In this document: positions 33,465 to 42,286 of the stretch, one piece after another
Layout: every line of letters begins with the position of its first letter
Position numbering within the stretch: the first letter of the stretch is position 1
Assembly (NCBI RefSeq): GCF_002810445.1
Contig: NZ_NEXS01000003.1
Span: 434,001 to 498,000, forward strand
Direction of reading: 5' to 3'
DNA length: 64,000 nt
DNA from: Advenella sp. S44
GTDB lineage: Bacteria; Pseudomonadota; Gammaproteobacteria; Burkholderiales; Burkholderiaceae_B
Made by a program: the position numbers and the translations under genes
The notes under the pieces: generated by a model
The model's database searches: none
What the model was told of the DNA's origin: nothing
What the model saw: the letters and a program-made list of their open reading frames with translations, nothing else

Positions 33465-34400
33465 ATGATTAATTTTCGTCATCTTGAGGTGTTTCACGCC
33501 ATAATGAGAACAGGTTCGATCACCGCAGCTGCGCGATCATTGCATGTCTCGCAGCCGGCAGTCAGCGAGATGCTCAAGCAGGCGGAATCACGGATGAAAA
33601 TTCAGCTATTCGAGCGAACGGGCGGCCGGTTGATTCCTACAGCAGAAGCGCGTGCACTGTTTCCAGATGTCGCGGCGGTATTCGGCCGACTCGATGCCGT
33701 TGATCGGCAGGTCCAGGATTTGGCAGGAGGCAGGTTAGGCAATTTGTCGCTTGCCGCAGCCTTTCCTATCGCTAACGGCTATTTGACAAAAGCCGTGGCA
33801 AACTTTCTTCAGTCAAGGCCATCAGTCCAGGTGGCGCTTCAGTCCCTGACTTCGCCGCAAGTGGCCGAACGCGTTGCGATAGGCGAGGCGGAACTTGGTC
33901 TTGCCTACAATTATGAATCTTTGAGCAAAGCGGTGGAGGCTGAAGTGGTGGTGCATTCTGCTATTGCTTGCGTACTACCGGAGACACATCCTCTGGCAAA
34001 ATATGAAGAAATCGATTTAAAGGATCTGACACCCTATCCGATAATCACCTATTTGCCTCAGGCGGTGTTAAGAGGTTATGTTGATCGCGCCCTGGCTGAT
34101 GCAGGGGTGGCTCCCGTCGTCAGCGTTCAGGTCAGTTTGTCGTTAACAGGAATCATGATGTCCTATTATGGCGCGGGTATTGCACTTGTAGAGCCCTATC
34201 TGCTGACCTCGCTTACTTTTCCGGGATTGGTTGCAAGGCCGTTACGGCCATACATTGGTCTTAAAACATTGTTGATTAGAGCTGCCGGTGCACCCCGTTC
34301 GCTGGTGGCGAACGAGTTTGTCGTTGAGTTAAAAAAGACAATTTACGAAAGTCAGGAGAGATTGTTGCAGACATATGGAACTGCTTTTACCGCAGACTAG
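33465..34400 (+). CDS. LysR-family transcriptional regulator
   Basis: 311 aa. MINFRHLEVFHAIMRTGSIT begins a typical LysR helix-turn-helix (AAARSLHVSQPAVSEMLKQAE), followed by the effector domain. An in-frame start at 33435 would overlap the LysR box at 33422-33436, so 33465 is preferred; neither has a strong Shine-Dalgarno. Divergent from the Bug/aldolase operon and therefore its likely regulator. Confidence 0.83.
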   Translation: MINFRHLEVFHAIMRTGSITAAARSLHVSQPAVSEMLKQAESRMKIQLFERTGGRLIPTAEARALFPDVAAVFGRLDAVDRQVQDLAGGRLGNLSLAAAFPIANGYLTKAVANFLQSRPSVQVALQSLTSPQVAERVAIGEAELGLAYNYESLSKAVEAEVVVHSAIACVLPETHPLAKYEEIDLKDLTPYPIITYLPQAVLRGYVDRALADAGVAPVVSVQVSLSLTGIMMSYYGAGIALVEPYLLTSLTFPGLVARPLRPYIGLKTLLIRAAGAPRSLVANEFVVELKKTIYESQERLLQTYGTAFTAD

Positions 34401-34559
34401 TATGAAAAATCAATCGGCGCTGGATGCGCTATTCATATTGAACGCCTGTCTTAAATTGCATCGTGCATGCATTCATGAAATATACGATTCAATAATTGCA
34501 TATCTTTTCCAATCGCCGTAACATGGTAAATGCCTATTCACCCTACAGGGAGCAGCGCC

Positions 34560-34766
34560 ATGAGCGATCATGTCTATAAGCATATTGAGTTGACGGGTTC
34601 ATCAAAAACCAGCATCGAAGATGCAGTGAATAACGCACTGGCCAAAGCCAACGAGACAGTCAGGAATATTCAGTGGTTTTCAGTCACAGAGACGCGCGGA
34701 CACGTTGTCGACGGCAAAGTGGCACACTGGCAGGTCAGTATTAAGGCTGGCTTTACGCTGGAGTGA
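34560..34766 (+). CDS. Dodecin family flavin-binding protein
   Basis: 68 aa. [28 protein letters not shown], and [23 protein letters not shown] are the hallmarks of dodecin: small dodecameric flavin (FMN/riboflavin) and CoA storage protein; the Trp of NIQWF stacks with the flavin. GGGAG precedes the ATG at 34560, so the longer in-frame reading from 34530 is not needed. Stands alone. Confidence 0.92.
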   Translation: MSDHVYKHIELTGSSKTSIEDAVNNALAKANETVRNIQWFSVTETRGHVVDGKVAHWQVSIKAGFTLE

Positions 34767-34781
34767 ACAAGCGGCGCACAG

Positions 34782-35684
34782 TTAATCCAGGTTCAGTGAA
34801 AGGGCCTGGATCGCCAGGCGCGCCACGTTCAGGTTCTGTTGCGCTTGCGCATCGTTTGCGTCCTGAGTGAACCAGACCGCAGACAGCCCGGCGAATGCCA
34901 AGATCCAACATAATAAACGGCGATGATTCAGGTCGGCCGCCTGCGATACGACTTGAACCTGGCGAGTGAAGCGAATCGGGTCCTCTGCCGTTGGTAAATC
35001 CGGATTGACGATCAGATTGGCGTAGTCAAAGCCTCGTTCGCCGATTAAGCCTTTGGGATCGATGGCTAGCCAGCCACGGGCGTCAAAGTCCAGAATGTTG
35101 TCGTGGTGAATGTCTCCGTGCAGCACCACAATATCCTGAGGTTCGGCCAGCAGCCGCTGCGCCTGAGAGCAACACCGTCGCAAAATCGGGTTATTCCCGG
35201 CGGCTTCGGTCAAATCATCGAACCACAAATGCAATGGGATCAACTCGGGTCGATCCGATGCGCGCAGCGTATTGGCATGCAACTGAGCCACCGTCTGACA
35301 GGCAATCTGGCTCGCCTGGTCATCGCTGCCGTGTAATGCCATATGCATCAGAGATCGCTCGCCCTGGGCTCGTTCCATCACCAGTGCATTGGTGCTACGG
35401 AAAAAAATCCTGGCTGCGCCATGGCCCTGCCACCATTCCAATACCCCGGCGCCTCGTATTTCGTGCTCATCGCCAGTCACCTTGAGCATTGCCGCGATAT
35501 TGTCTATTTTGACCGGTAGCAGCCAGTTGGCCTGGGTGGCAATGGGAGCGCCGTCCTGACGCAAACCCCATTTTCTCATCCACGGCACAAAGACGTCTAT
35601 CGGCGGGTCAGACGTGGCCTGCGCGCGGGTGGGCGCGTGCGGCTCTTGACCTGCAGAGCCGAGCCCCTGTTTGCCATCAGTCAT
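34782..35684 (-). CDS. APH(6)/hydroxyurea-phosphotransferase-like kinase
   Basis: 300 aa from ATG 35684; alternative in-frame starts at 35696, 35708 and 35744 are possible because the gene overlaps the end of the MazG-like gene. The kinase catalytic loop VVLHGDIHHDNIL and the following WLAIDPKG (DFG-equivalent Asp) identify the aminoglycoside-6-phosphotransferase/streptomycin-kinase-like family. Whether it confers resistance is unknown; many members are housekeeping kinases of unknown substrate. Confidence 0.75.
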   Translation of the reverse strand: MTDGKQGLGSAGQEPHAPTRAQATSDPPIDVFVPWMRKWGLRQDGAPIATQANWLLPVKIDNIAAMLKVTGDEHEIRGAGVLEWWQGHGAARIFFRSTNALVMERAQGERSLMHMALHGSDDQASQIACQTVAQLHANTLRASDRPELIPLHLWFDDLTEAAGNNPILRRCCSQAQRLLAEPQDIVVLHGDIHHDNILDFDARGWLAIDPKGLIGERGFDYANLIVNPDLPTAEDPIRFTRQVQVVSQAADLNHRRLLCWILAFAGLSAVWFTQDANDAQAQQNLNVARLAIQALSLNLD

Positions 35685-36033
35685 CGAGCTGGTCATATTT
35701 TTTCGCATTGCCTTTGCTTTTTCCCACCGGATACTTCTGGGCATTCAGTTGTAATTTCTCCTGGGCGGCTTGCAATATGTCGATATTGAGCACCCTGCTG
35801 ATAGTGAGCAGATATAGCAATACATCTGCAATTTCGTGCCGCGCCGCGCGTTGGTCTGCTTCATTCAGTTTGGCCGATTCGGCCTCGGTCTTCCATTGAA
35901 AAATCTCCACCAATTCGGCCGCTTCTACCGAAAGCGCCATGGCGATATTCTTGGGCGAGTGGTATTGATCCCAATCTCTGGCTTTAGCAAAGGCTTCAAG
36001 ATCTGTCTGAATGGAGTCTAGGGTTGGTTTCAT
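35677..36033 (-). CDS. MazG-like nucleotide pyrophosphohydrolase (RS21-C6/dCTPase-like)
   Basis: 118 aa. LSVEAAELVEIFQWKTE and ARHEIADVLLYLL give the ExxE...ExxD metal-binding pattern of all-alpha NTP pyrophosphatases. Such proteins clear non-canonical or excess dNTPs. AAGGA precedes ATG 36033; an upstream in-frame extension to 36234 is poor protein and rejected. Overlaps the kinase gene downstream. Confidence 0.87.
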   Translation of the reverse strand: MKPTLDSIQTDLEAFAKARDWDQYHSPKNIAMALSVEAAELVEIFQWKTEAESAKLNEADQRAARHEIADVLLYLLTISRVLNIDILQAAQEKLQLNAQKYPVGKSKGNAKKYDQLDD

Positions 36034-36597
36034 AATATCCTTGATATCTTCGGTATAGACGCGGCGTTCTTTAACGCTTTTCTCAGCATGCAGCAACGGC
36101 AGCCATTTTTCAACATAAACGGCTTGAGTATTATGCCTTTGATTGTGCCAGACTGCATAAGCGTGTTCGGTTGCGCGCAACGAAGGCAAACGTGGTCCCG
36201 ATCCCGTCGGCCACAAAACCTGGCCCCAAAGCAAACTCGGCCTGGATCTGGCCCGGGTCAGCCTTGGGAACCAAGAGTTAAAGGTTTAGGCCAGCGATCT
36301 GTCCTGCTGGTGGACCGCTATGAGTTGTGACGCGTCGATCGGGTAACCGGTGTTTAAGAATAAATTGTTCATCGATCATTTCGTATTGAATTAGCAATTT
36401 TTGAATGTTGTATACAATAGGCCGGGTGAATTCTTGCTTCGGGCACAGAGACACAAAAACTGGTGAAAATCATGTCGGGTAAGCGTAGCCAGACATAGCG
36501 GCTGCGCTAGTTACGGGCAAGACAGTTACACTATCCCTTTTGTTTTCAATTGGCAGTGACTTGGTCAGCTATAACAATTTTTTCAGACAAGAGGGTA
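36034..36597. promoter_or_regulatory. Divergent gap with a TTGTATACAA operator-like palindrome
   Basis: About 560 bp without a convincing gene. TTGTATACAA (36408-36417) is a perfect 10-bp palindrome of the type bound by FCD-subfamily GntR proteins, 180 bp before the MFS gene at 36598. Its matching regulator is not adjacent. GAGGG precedes the MFS start. Confidence 0.45.
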
Positions 36598-37845
36598 ATG
36601 ACAAACACGAATACGAATACTCAGCCTGACCTGGTCAGAAGCAAGCAGGATAGTCGGGCAGGCTGGATGGTACTAATTTTGACTTTGACCATCCAGGCTC
36701 TGGCGACCATGGTATTGCTAGTGCCTCCGGTGATGGCTCCGGTGCTTTCAGCCCAGTTGGACGTGCCTGCTGGTTACATCGGTTTTTATATTGCAGTGGC
36801 CTACCTGTCCGCGATGTTAAGTAGCCTGAGTGCGGGCGCGATGCTGACTACGGTGGGGCCGATCCGGCTTAGCGCCTTGTGCCTATTGTCGTCCGCCATC
36901 GGCCTGACATTGTTTCTGGTGGCGCCTTCGGTGTGGACGCTCGCATTGGCCGGTATCTTCATCGGCTTGGGGTATGGTCCGGTTACCCCGTGTAGTTCTC
37001 AGATACTGATTAAAAATACACCCATGCACCGGCTGAGTTTGATTTTTTCCATCAAGCAAACTGGCGTGCCGCTGGGTGGTGTGCTGGCTGCTATGATCAT
37101 GCCTAGCCTGGAGGAGATGGTCGGCTGGCGCAGTGCCATGGGTGTAGTCTGCGCGGTGCTGTTCGCTTGCGCGGCGGTGTCGCTTTTTACCCCGCGCTCC
37201 TGGGAACCTGACGCCACCGGAATCACAAAATCTTTCAAAGAGGAGTTCTTCGGTGCCCTCAGAATGATTTATCGCATTCCGGTATTGCGGACACTGGCCA
37301 TCTGTTCTTTTTGCTTTTCGGTCTGCCAGCTCACGTTAATGACATATGGCATTACCTTTCTGCATAACGAAGTTGGTATGTCGCTGGTTCTGGCTGGCGT
37401 TTATCTGTCGGTCTCCCAGGCCGCAGGGGTGATTGGGCGCATATTATGGGGCTATCTGGCCGACAATCTCCTGTCCACCTGGAGCATGTTGCTGCTGCTG
37501 GCTGCGGGTATGTTGTTGTCTGCTATTGGCGTGTTTTATATTGACGCCGGTTCAGGTCAATGGTGGACCATACTTATCTTTATCGTTTTCGGTGCCACTG
37601 CCATTGGCTGGAATGGCGTGTATCTGGCAGAGGTTGCGCGTCGTGCACCCGAAGGCAAATCGGGCTCGGTAACAGGCGGTACGCTGGCTGTGACATATCT
37701 GGGCGTTGTGTTGGGGCCGCCGGCCATCGGCCTGATATCCCAGGCGGCAGGCGGTTTCGGTTACGGCTTTCTGGCATTGTTATTGCCTACCGTCGCTTCA
37801 ATCCTGTTGTTGGCCAGGACCAAACGACATTTTCAGGGGGCGTAA
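36598..37845 (+). CDS. MFS transporter (CynX/NNP-like)
   Basis: 415 aa, twelve predicted membrane segments. Small-residue-rich motifs such as GIFIGLGYGPVTPCSSQIL and IFSIKQTGVPLGGVLAAMI occur in MFS carriers of the cyanate/organic anion type. The start ATG follows GAGGGTA at 36598; the longer reading from 36550 is rejected. Substrate unknown. Upstream of the uronate dehydrogenase but separated by about 330 bp with its own operator, so probably independent. Confidence 0.8.
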   Translation: MTNTNTNTQPDLVRSKQDSRAGWMVLILTLTIQALATMVLLVPPVMAPVLSAQLDVPAGYIGFYIAVAYLSAMLSSLSAGAMLTTVGPIRLSALCLLSSAIGLTLFLVAPSVWTLALAGIFIGLGYGPVTPCSSQILIKNTPMHRLSLIFSIKQTGVPLGGVLAAMIMPSLEEMVGWRSAMGVVCAVLFACAAVSLFTPRSWEPDATGITKSFKEEFFGALRMIYRIPVLRTLAICSFCFSVCQLTLMTYGITFLHNEVGMSLVLAGVYLSVSQAAGVIGRILWGYLADNLLSTWSMLLLLAAGMLLSAIGVFYIDAGSGQWWTILIFIVFGATAIGWNGVYLAEVARRAPEGKSGSVTGGTLAVTYLGVVLGPPAIGLISQAAGGFGYGFLALLLPTVASILLLARTKRHFQGA

Positions 37846-38174
37846 AGCCGAGCCCGGAACGAGTCTTCTTTGTTCGAGCAGGGCCGTCAGTCTTGGGCGT
37901 ATTGATCCGGCCAGGATGTCAAGGAGCAGTCACCATCGACATGTAATAAGCCGTTGCGCCCGAAGCAAGCACGTTGCTTCCTTGGTGCTATCGATAAGCT
38001 CTTACTGCTGGGCGCTCAAAAATCATGGAGGCGTGTCGCCAAATAGCGCGGCCGGGCAGGCGAGCGCCTGAAACACTTTTGTGATCATTTTAGGGTAAAC
38101 CACAATTTAAAGACATCAGATAACATACAACAATAAGACTCATAAATTAATGTTGTATTTCAGTTGGAATATTC
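37846..38174. promoter_or_regulatory. Gap before udh with hairpin and inverted repeat
   Basis: Contains GAAGCAA-GCACG-TTGCTTC (37962-37980), a possible 3' hairpin of the MFS transcript, and ATACAACA (38125-38132)/TGTTGTAT (38151-38158), an 8-bp inverted repeat just before the udh start that is likely an operator. No gene seen. Confidence 0.5.
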
Positions 38175-38990
38175 GTGCAAGAGACAAAATCCTTTAAACG
38201 CCTACTATTAACCGGTGCTGCCGGCGGACTGGGTACCGTGCTGCGCCAAACCCTGAAGCCCTTTGCGGACACCATAAGGCTGTCGGACATCATTGCTCCT
38301 GATGACAAATCCCAGGCGGAAACGGGTGAAGAACTCGTTCTTTGCAATCTGGCTGACAAGGCATCGGTAGAGCAGTTGGTGGCGGGTTGCGATGCCATCG
38401 TGCATATGGGTGGGGTATCGGTTGAGCGTTCTTTTGAGGAAATTCTTGAGGCAAATATCAAGGGCGTGTTTCATATCTATGAAGGTGCTCGATGCCATGG
38501 TGTCAAAAGGGTGATTTTCGCCAGTTCGAATCACGCCATTGGCTTTTACCGGCAGGATGAAGTCATTGATGCCGGTGTACCGCGCCGCCCCGATGGCTAT
38601 TACGGTTTATCCAAAGCCTATGGCGAAGAAATGGCCAGTTTCTATTTCGATCGTTATGGCATTGAAACGGTCAGTATCCGTATAGGATCCTGCTTTCCGG
38701 TTGCGAAAGACCGGCGCATGATGCACACATGGATTAGTTCCCGCGATTTGACAGAACTCATCCGTTGCGCTCTCGTCACAGAGGGAGTGGGGCATACGAT
38801 TGTGTATGGGATGTCCGATAACAAGCAAGTGTGGTGGGACAATCACCTTGCGGCCAGGCTTAACTTCGTGGCGCAGGACACATCGGAAATATTCCGCGAG
38901 CAGGTTGAGCGTCAACCCATGCCTGCCGCCGATGATCCCGTGGCCGTCTACCAGGGAGGCGCGTTCACCGCCCAGGGGCCGTTCGAGTAA
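38175..38990 (+). CDS. udh: Uronate dehydrogenase (NAD-dependent)
   Basis: 271 aa SDR-type protein. LLLTGAAGGLGTVLRQ gives the Rossmann GxxGGxG; FASSNHAIGFYRQDE, RPDGYYGLSKAYGE (YxxxK, Tyr143-Lys147) and SIRIGSCFP match characterised Pseudomonas/Agrobacterium uronate dehydrogenases closely. Oxidises galacturonate or glucuronate to the aldaro-1,5-lactone. GTG start at 38175. It is followed 53 bp later by a complete polar-amino-acid-type ABC transporter, an unusual partner for a uronate enzyme. Confidence 0.88.
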   Translation: MQETKSFKRLLLTGAAGGLGTVLRQTLKPFADTIRLSDIIAPDDKSQAETGEELVLCNLADKASVEQLVAGCDAIVHMGGVSVERSFEEILEANIKGVFHIYEGARCHGVKRVIFASSNHAIGFYRQDEVIDAGVPRRPDGYYGLSKAYGEEMASFYFDRYGIETVSIRIGSCFPVAKDRRMMHTWISSRDLTELIRCALVTEGVGHTIVYGMSDNKQVWWDNHLAARLNFVAQDTSEIFREQVERQPMPAADDPVAVYQGGAFTAQGPFE

Positions 38991-39043
38991 AACCAATGAC
39001 TGCAGGACTATATAAAACCGGCCAGCGTGGATGGGAGATATAA

Positions 39044-39811
39044 GTGCAGTATGATTTTAATTTCGCGGGTCTGCTACCTTACTGGCATACGTTTCTTGAT
39101 GGGGCATTGCTGACGCTTGAGCTGACTTTGGCCTCGACGGTATTTGGTCTGGCTATCGGTATTTTTTGCTCGATCGGCAGTCGTAGCCGGTACCGCTGGG
39201 TAAACCGTGTTTGCGCTATCTATGTTGAGACGATTCGCAATACACCGTTTCTGGTGCAAATATTCATTTTCTATTTCGGGTTGTCCAGCATCGGGCTGCA
39301 GATGCCGGCGGCGGTGGCTGCGGTCATTGCCATGGTCATCAATGTGGGCGCCTATTCTTCGGAGATCATCCGCGCCGGCATGGACGCCATTCCCAAGGGG
39401 CAGATTGAGGCCGCCGAGTGTCTTGGGCTGTCCCGGCCTCGCATCTACTGGCACGTCATTATGCTTCCGGCCTTTGAGAAAGTGTATCCGGCCATTACGA
39501 GTCAGTTCATTCTGATGATGCTGATGTCGTCCATTACCTCACAGATATCCACCGAAGAGCTTACTGCGGTGGCCAATAATGTGCAGTCGGAAACGTTTCT
39601 CTCGCTGGAGTCCTACATCGTGGTTGCTGCCCTTTACTTGCTGCTGGCAGTCGTGCTGCGACTGCTTTTCTGGCTGGCCGAGCAACTGCTGTTTCGGCGC
39701 AAGCGTATCATTGCCCAGGCGCAGCGCCGCTCGGCCTCCATGGGCAATGCGGCCGCCAGCAAGCGAAAAGCTGTGTCGCGCAAATTGCCCGCCGTTACGA
39801 TCAGAGGGTAA
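39044..39811 (+). CDS. Polar-amino-acid-type ABC permease
   Basis: 255 aa. HisM/GlnP family: TFLDGALLTLELTLASTVFG at the N terminus and the EAA-like loop QIEAAECLGLSRPRIYWHVIMLP. GTG start. First transporter gene after udh. C-terminal extension is basic (RRKRIIAQAQRR). Inner-membrane component of the 38-42 kb uptake system. Confidence 0.9.
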   Translation: MQYDFNFAGLLPYWHTFLDGALLTLELTLASTVFGLAIGIFCSIGSRSRYRWVNRVCAIYVETIRNTPFLVQIFIFYFGLSSIGLQMPAAVAAVIAMVINVGAYSSEIIRAGMDAIPKGQIEAAECLGLSRPRIYWHVIMLPAFEKVYPAITSQFILMMLMSSITSQISTEELTAVANNVQSETFLSLESYIVVAALYLLLAVVLRLLFWLAEQLLFRRKRIIAQAQRRSASMGNAAASKRKAVSRKLPAVTIRG

Positions 39812-39813
39812 CC

Positions 39814-40464
39814 ATGGACTCATTTTCTTCTGTGCAATTGATGTATCTGTTCAAGGGCGTGGGCTGGACGCTGGTGTTGTCACTTATTTCCTTTGCACTT
39901 GGTTCTGTGGCAGGGTTCGCAGTCATGCTGGCACGCGTCTCGGTTCACAAACCGGTTCGGGTGATCACATCTGCATATATCCAGATTATTCAGGGCATTC
40001 CCTTGCTGGTCCTGCTCTTTATTGTCTATTTCGGAGTCGGTATTTTCGGCATCAACGTCGCGCCACTGGTGGCATCGGCCATCGCACTGATGATACATGT
40101 GAGCGCATTCCTGGGTGAGATTTGGCGTGGCAGCGTGCAGGCCATAGAGAAAACGCAATGGGAGGCGTCGGAGTGCCTGGGCCTGTCGCGCTGGCAATCG
40201 CTGCTCCTGGTGATCATTCCACAGGCATTGCGTATGTCATTGCCACCTTCGGTGGGCTATTTGGTGCAGGTCATCAAATTGACCTCACTCGCATCGGTTG
40301 TCGGCTTCGTGGAACTGACTCGCGCCGGCCAGATTATCAATAACTCGCTGTTCCAGCCATTTCTGGTTTTCGTGCTGGTGGGTGCCTTTTATTTCGTGCT
40401 CTGTTATCCATTGTCGCTATGGAGCAGGGCCATGGAGAGAAAACTGAATGTCGGCAATCGTTAA
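39814..40464 (+). CDS. Polar-amino-acid-type ABC permease
   Basis: 216 aa. Second permease with the loop TQWEASECLGLSRWQSLLLVIIPQALR and SVGYLVQVIKLTSLASVVGFVELT, standard for HAAT/PAAT heterodimers. Starts 2 bp after the first permease with AGAGGGTAACC upstream; overlaps the ATPase gene by 17 bases. Confidence 0.9.
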   Translation: MDSFSSVQLMYLFKGVGWTLVLSLISFALGSVAGFAVMLARVSVHKPVRVITSAYIQIIQGIPLLVLLFIVYFGVGIFGINVAPLVASAIALMIHVSAFLGEIWRGSVQAIEKTQWEASECLGLSRWQSLLLVIIPQALRMSLPPSVGYLVQVIKLTSLASVVGFVELTRAGQIINNSLFQPFLVFVLVGAFYFVLCYPLSLWSRAMERKLNVGNR

Positions 40465-41176
40465 TGTGCGGGATGTGCACAAGAAGTTCGGAGAGAACGA
40501 GGTGCTCAGGGGCGTGTCGTTTGAAATAGAACGAGGCCAGGTGGTGGCGATCATCGGGCAGAGCGGTTCGGGCAAAAGTACGGCGCTGCGCTGCATGGAT
40601 CATCTGGAGACCATCAACAGCGGTTCCATCTCGGTCTGCGGGCATGAACTTGGTACGGGTACGGTCAACCTGCGCCAATTGCGCAAGGATGTTGGCATCG
40701 TGTTTCAGAGCTACAACCTGTTTCCGCACCTGACAGTCCAGCAAAACATCATGCTTGCGTTAAAGCATGTGCGCAAACTATCGCGTGAGGAGTGTAGCCG
40801 CAAGGCGCAGTACGTACTTGAAAAAGTGGGCCTGGCCGAAAAGGCAGAAAGCTATCCGGAACAGCTGTCGGGCGGGCAGCAGCAACGGGTAGCGATTGCC
40901 CGGTCGCTGGCCATGGAACCCAAAGTAATGCTGTTTGACGAAGTGACCTCCGCACTGGATCCGCAATTGACCGGTGAAGTGCTCCGGGTGATCGAAGATC
41001 TGGCCAAAGGCGGAATGACCATGGTGCTGGTCACACACGAAATGTCTTTCGCTCGCCGAATTGCCGACAAGGTGATTTATATGTATCAGGGCATGGTATG
41101 GGAAACCGGCGGCCCGGAAATCCTGACCAATCCACAAACTCGTGAGCTGCAGCAGTTTATCGGCACCGGGTTATAG
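40448..41176 (+). CDS. Polar-amino-acid-type ABC ATPase (GlnQ-like)
   Basis: 242 aa. Walker A GQSGSGKST, signature LSGGQQQRVAIARSL, Walker B VMLFDEVTSALD with the catalytic Glu, and H-loop TH in VLVTHEMSFARR. Energises the two permeases. Closest to the GlnQ/HisP/ArtP group. Confidence 0.93.
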   Translation: MSAIVNVRDVHKKFGENEVLRGVSFEIERGQVVAIIGQSGSGKSTALRCMDHLETINSGSISVCGHELGTGTVNLRQLRKDVGIVFQSYNLFPHLTVQQNIMLALKHVRKLSREECSRKAQYVLEKVGLAEKAESYPEQLSGGQQQRVAIARSLAMEPKVMLFDEVTSALDPQLTGEVLRVIEDLAKGGMTMVLVTHEMSFARRIADKVIYMYQGMVWETGGPEILTNPQTRELQQFIGTGL

Positions 41177-41220
41177 CAGTTCATCGCAGTTCACTATATT
41201 TATAAAAGGTAGGACGACAA

Positions 41221-42018
41221 ATGAAATTAATACAGACAATGAAAACACTTGGTCTCGGTCTGGGCCTGATGGGTGTTTGTGCGGCAAGCCATGCCGATGC
41301 CCTGGATACCATCAAGAAAAATGGCACGATACGTGTGGCCATTGCAATGGGTGTGCCCATGTTCAGCTATGCCAATGCCAGTATGGAACCCGAAGGTTCG
41401 GATGTGGACACGGCCAAACTGCTGGCCCAGGATCTCGGTGTCAAACTGGATCTGGTGCAAATTACCAACGCGGCGCGGGTTCCCAGCATTCAGACCGGCA
41501 AGGCAGACTTGACCGTATCGAGCCTGTCGATTACGCCTGAGCGCGCCAAAGTGGTGGATTTCACGGTCCCGTATGCTTCGCTGCAGACCATTGTTGCTGC
41601 GCCAAAGGATGTGCCGATCAAGAGCTATGCAGACCTCAAGGGCCTGCGCCTGGGCGTGACGCGTGCCACGGTCAATGACGCCGATGTGACCAAGAATGCG
41701 AAGGATGCCAATATTCGTCGTTTCGAAGATGACGCCACACTGGTGACCGCCGGTGTATCCGGGCAGGTTCAGGCGGTCTCTTCCCAGTGGCCTATCGTTG
41801 CGGAAATAAACAAAAAGCAGACCAGCAATCCCTTTGAGAGCAAATTCGTCCAGCATGAATTCATGCTGGGCATCGCCATGCCGAAAAACAATCCCGAACT
41901 CAAGGCATGGCTGGATAAGTGGATTCTTGAGAACCTGAAGAACGGCAAGCTTAATGATATTTATAAAAAATATCACAGCAATGAGCTTTCATCGCAAGTG
42001 GTCAATCAACAGTCTTGA
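41221..42018 (+). CDS. Polar-amino-acid-type ABC solute-binding protein
   Basis: 265 aa. Signal peptide to about residue 26 (ending ASHA), then LDTIKKNGTIRVAIAMGVPMFSYANASMEPEG and DLTVSSLSITPERAKVVDFTVPY, the family 3 solute-binding protein pattern. GGTAGGACGACAA precedes the ATG. Last gene of the udh-ABC operon, followed by a strong terminator. Ligand unknown; it could be an amino acid or a uronate-linked amide. Confidence 0.9.
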   Translation: MKLIQTMKTLGLGLGLMGVCAASHADALDTIKKNGTIRVAIAMGVPMFSYANASMEPEGSDVDTAKLLAQDLGVKLDLVQITNAARVPSIQTGKADLTVSSLSITPERAKVVDFTVPYASLQTIVAAPKDVPIKSYADLKGLRLGVTRATVNDADVTKNAKDANIRRFEDDATLVTAGVSGQVQAVSSQWPIVAEINKKQTSNPFESKFVQHEFMLGIAMPKNNPELKAWLDKWILENLKNGKLNDIYKKYHSNELSSQVVNQQS

Positions 42019-42036
42019 TATCTGATAGGGAATATG

Positions 42037-42062
42037 AAAAGGAGCCAATGGGCTCTTTTTTT
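42037..42062 (+). terminator. Rho-independent terminator of the udh-ABC operon
   Basis: AAAAGGAGCC and GGCTCTTTT pair (one G-T) around AATG, followed by further T residues. 18 bp after the binding-protein stop. Confidence 0.88.
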
Positions 42063-42286
42063 ATGCGGCATAAAAATCATGCTGCGTATTCATCTTATCC
42101 GCAGAACAGTACTGGTGAGACTAGGCTGATCGATGACGTCTTTCGTGGATGAGGGGTTTTACCGATATAGTGCCTGCCTATACACGCATCAGAATTTAAT
42201 ATTTGATTGTCTTACCATAATCCGGTCTACTCTTTCCTGATTATCAGTTTTTGCGCGTCAGGCGCATCGATATTACAGGAGACAAC

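Noticed and set aside
34782-35684. Acquired aminoglycoside-resistance gene
   Set aside because: Family match is to APH(6)-like kinases, but there is no mobile element or resistance context; likely a chromosomal relative of unknown substrate.
36034-36234. N-terminal extension of the MazG-like protein
   Set aside because: The added 67 residues are compositionally odd and an ATG with AAGGA at 36033 gives the family's normal length.
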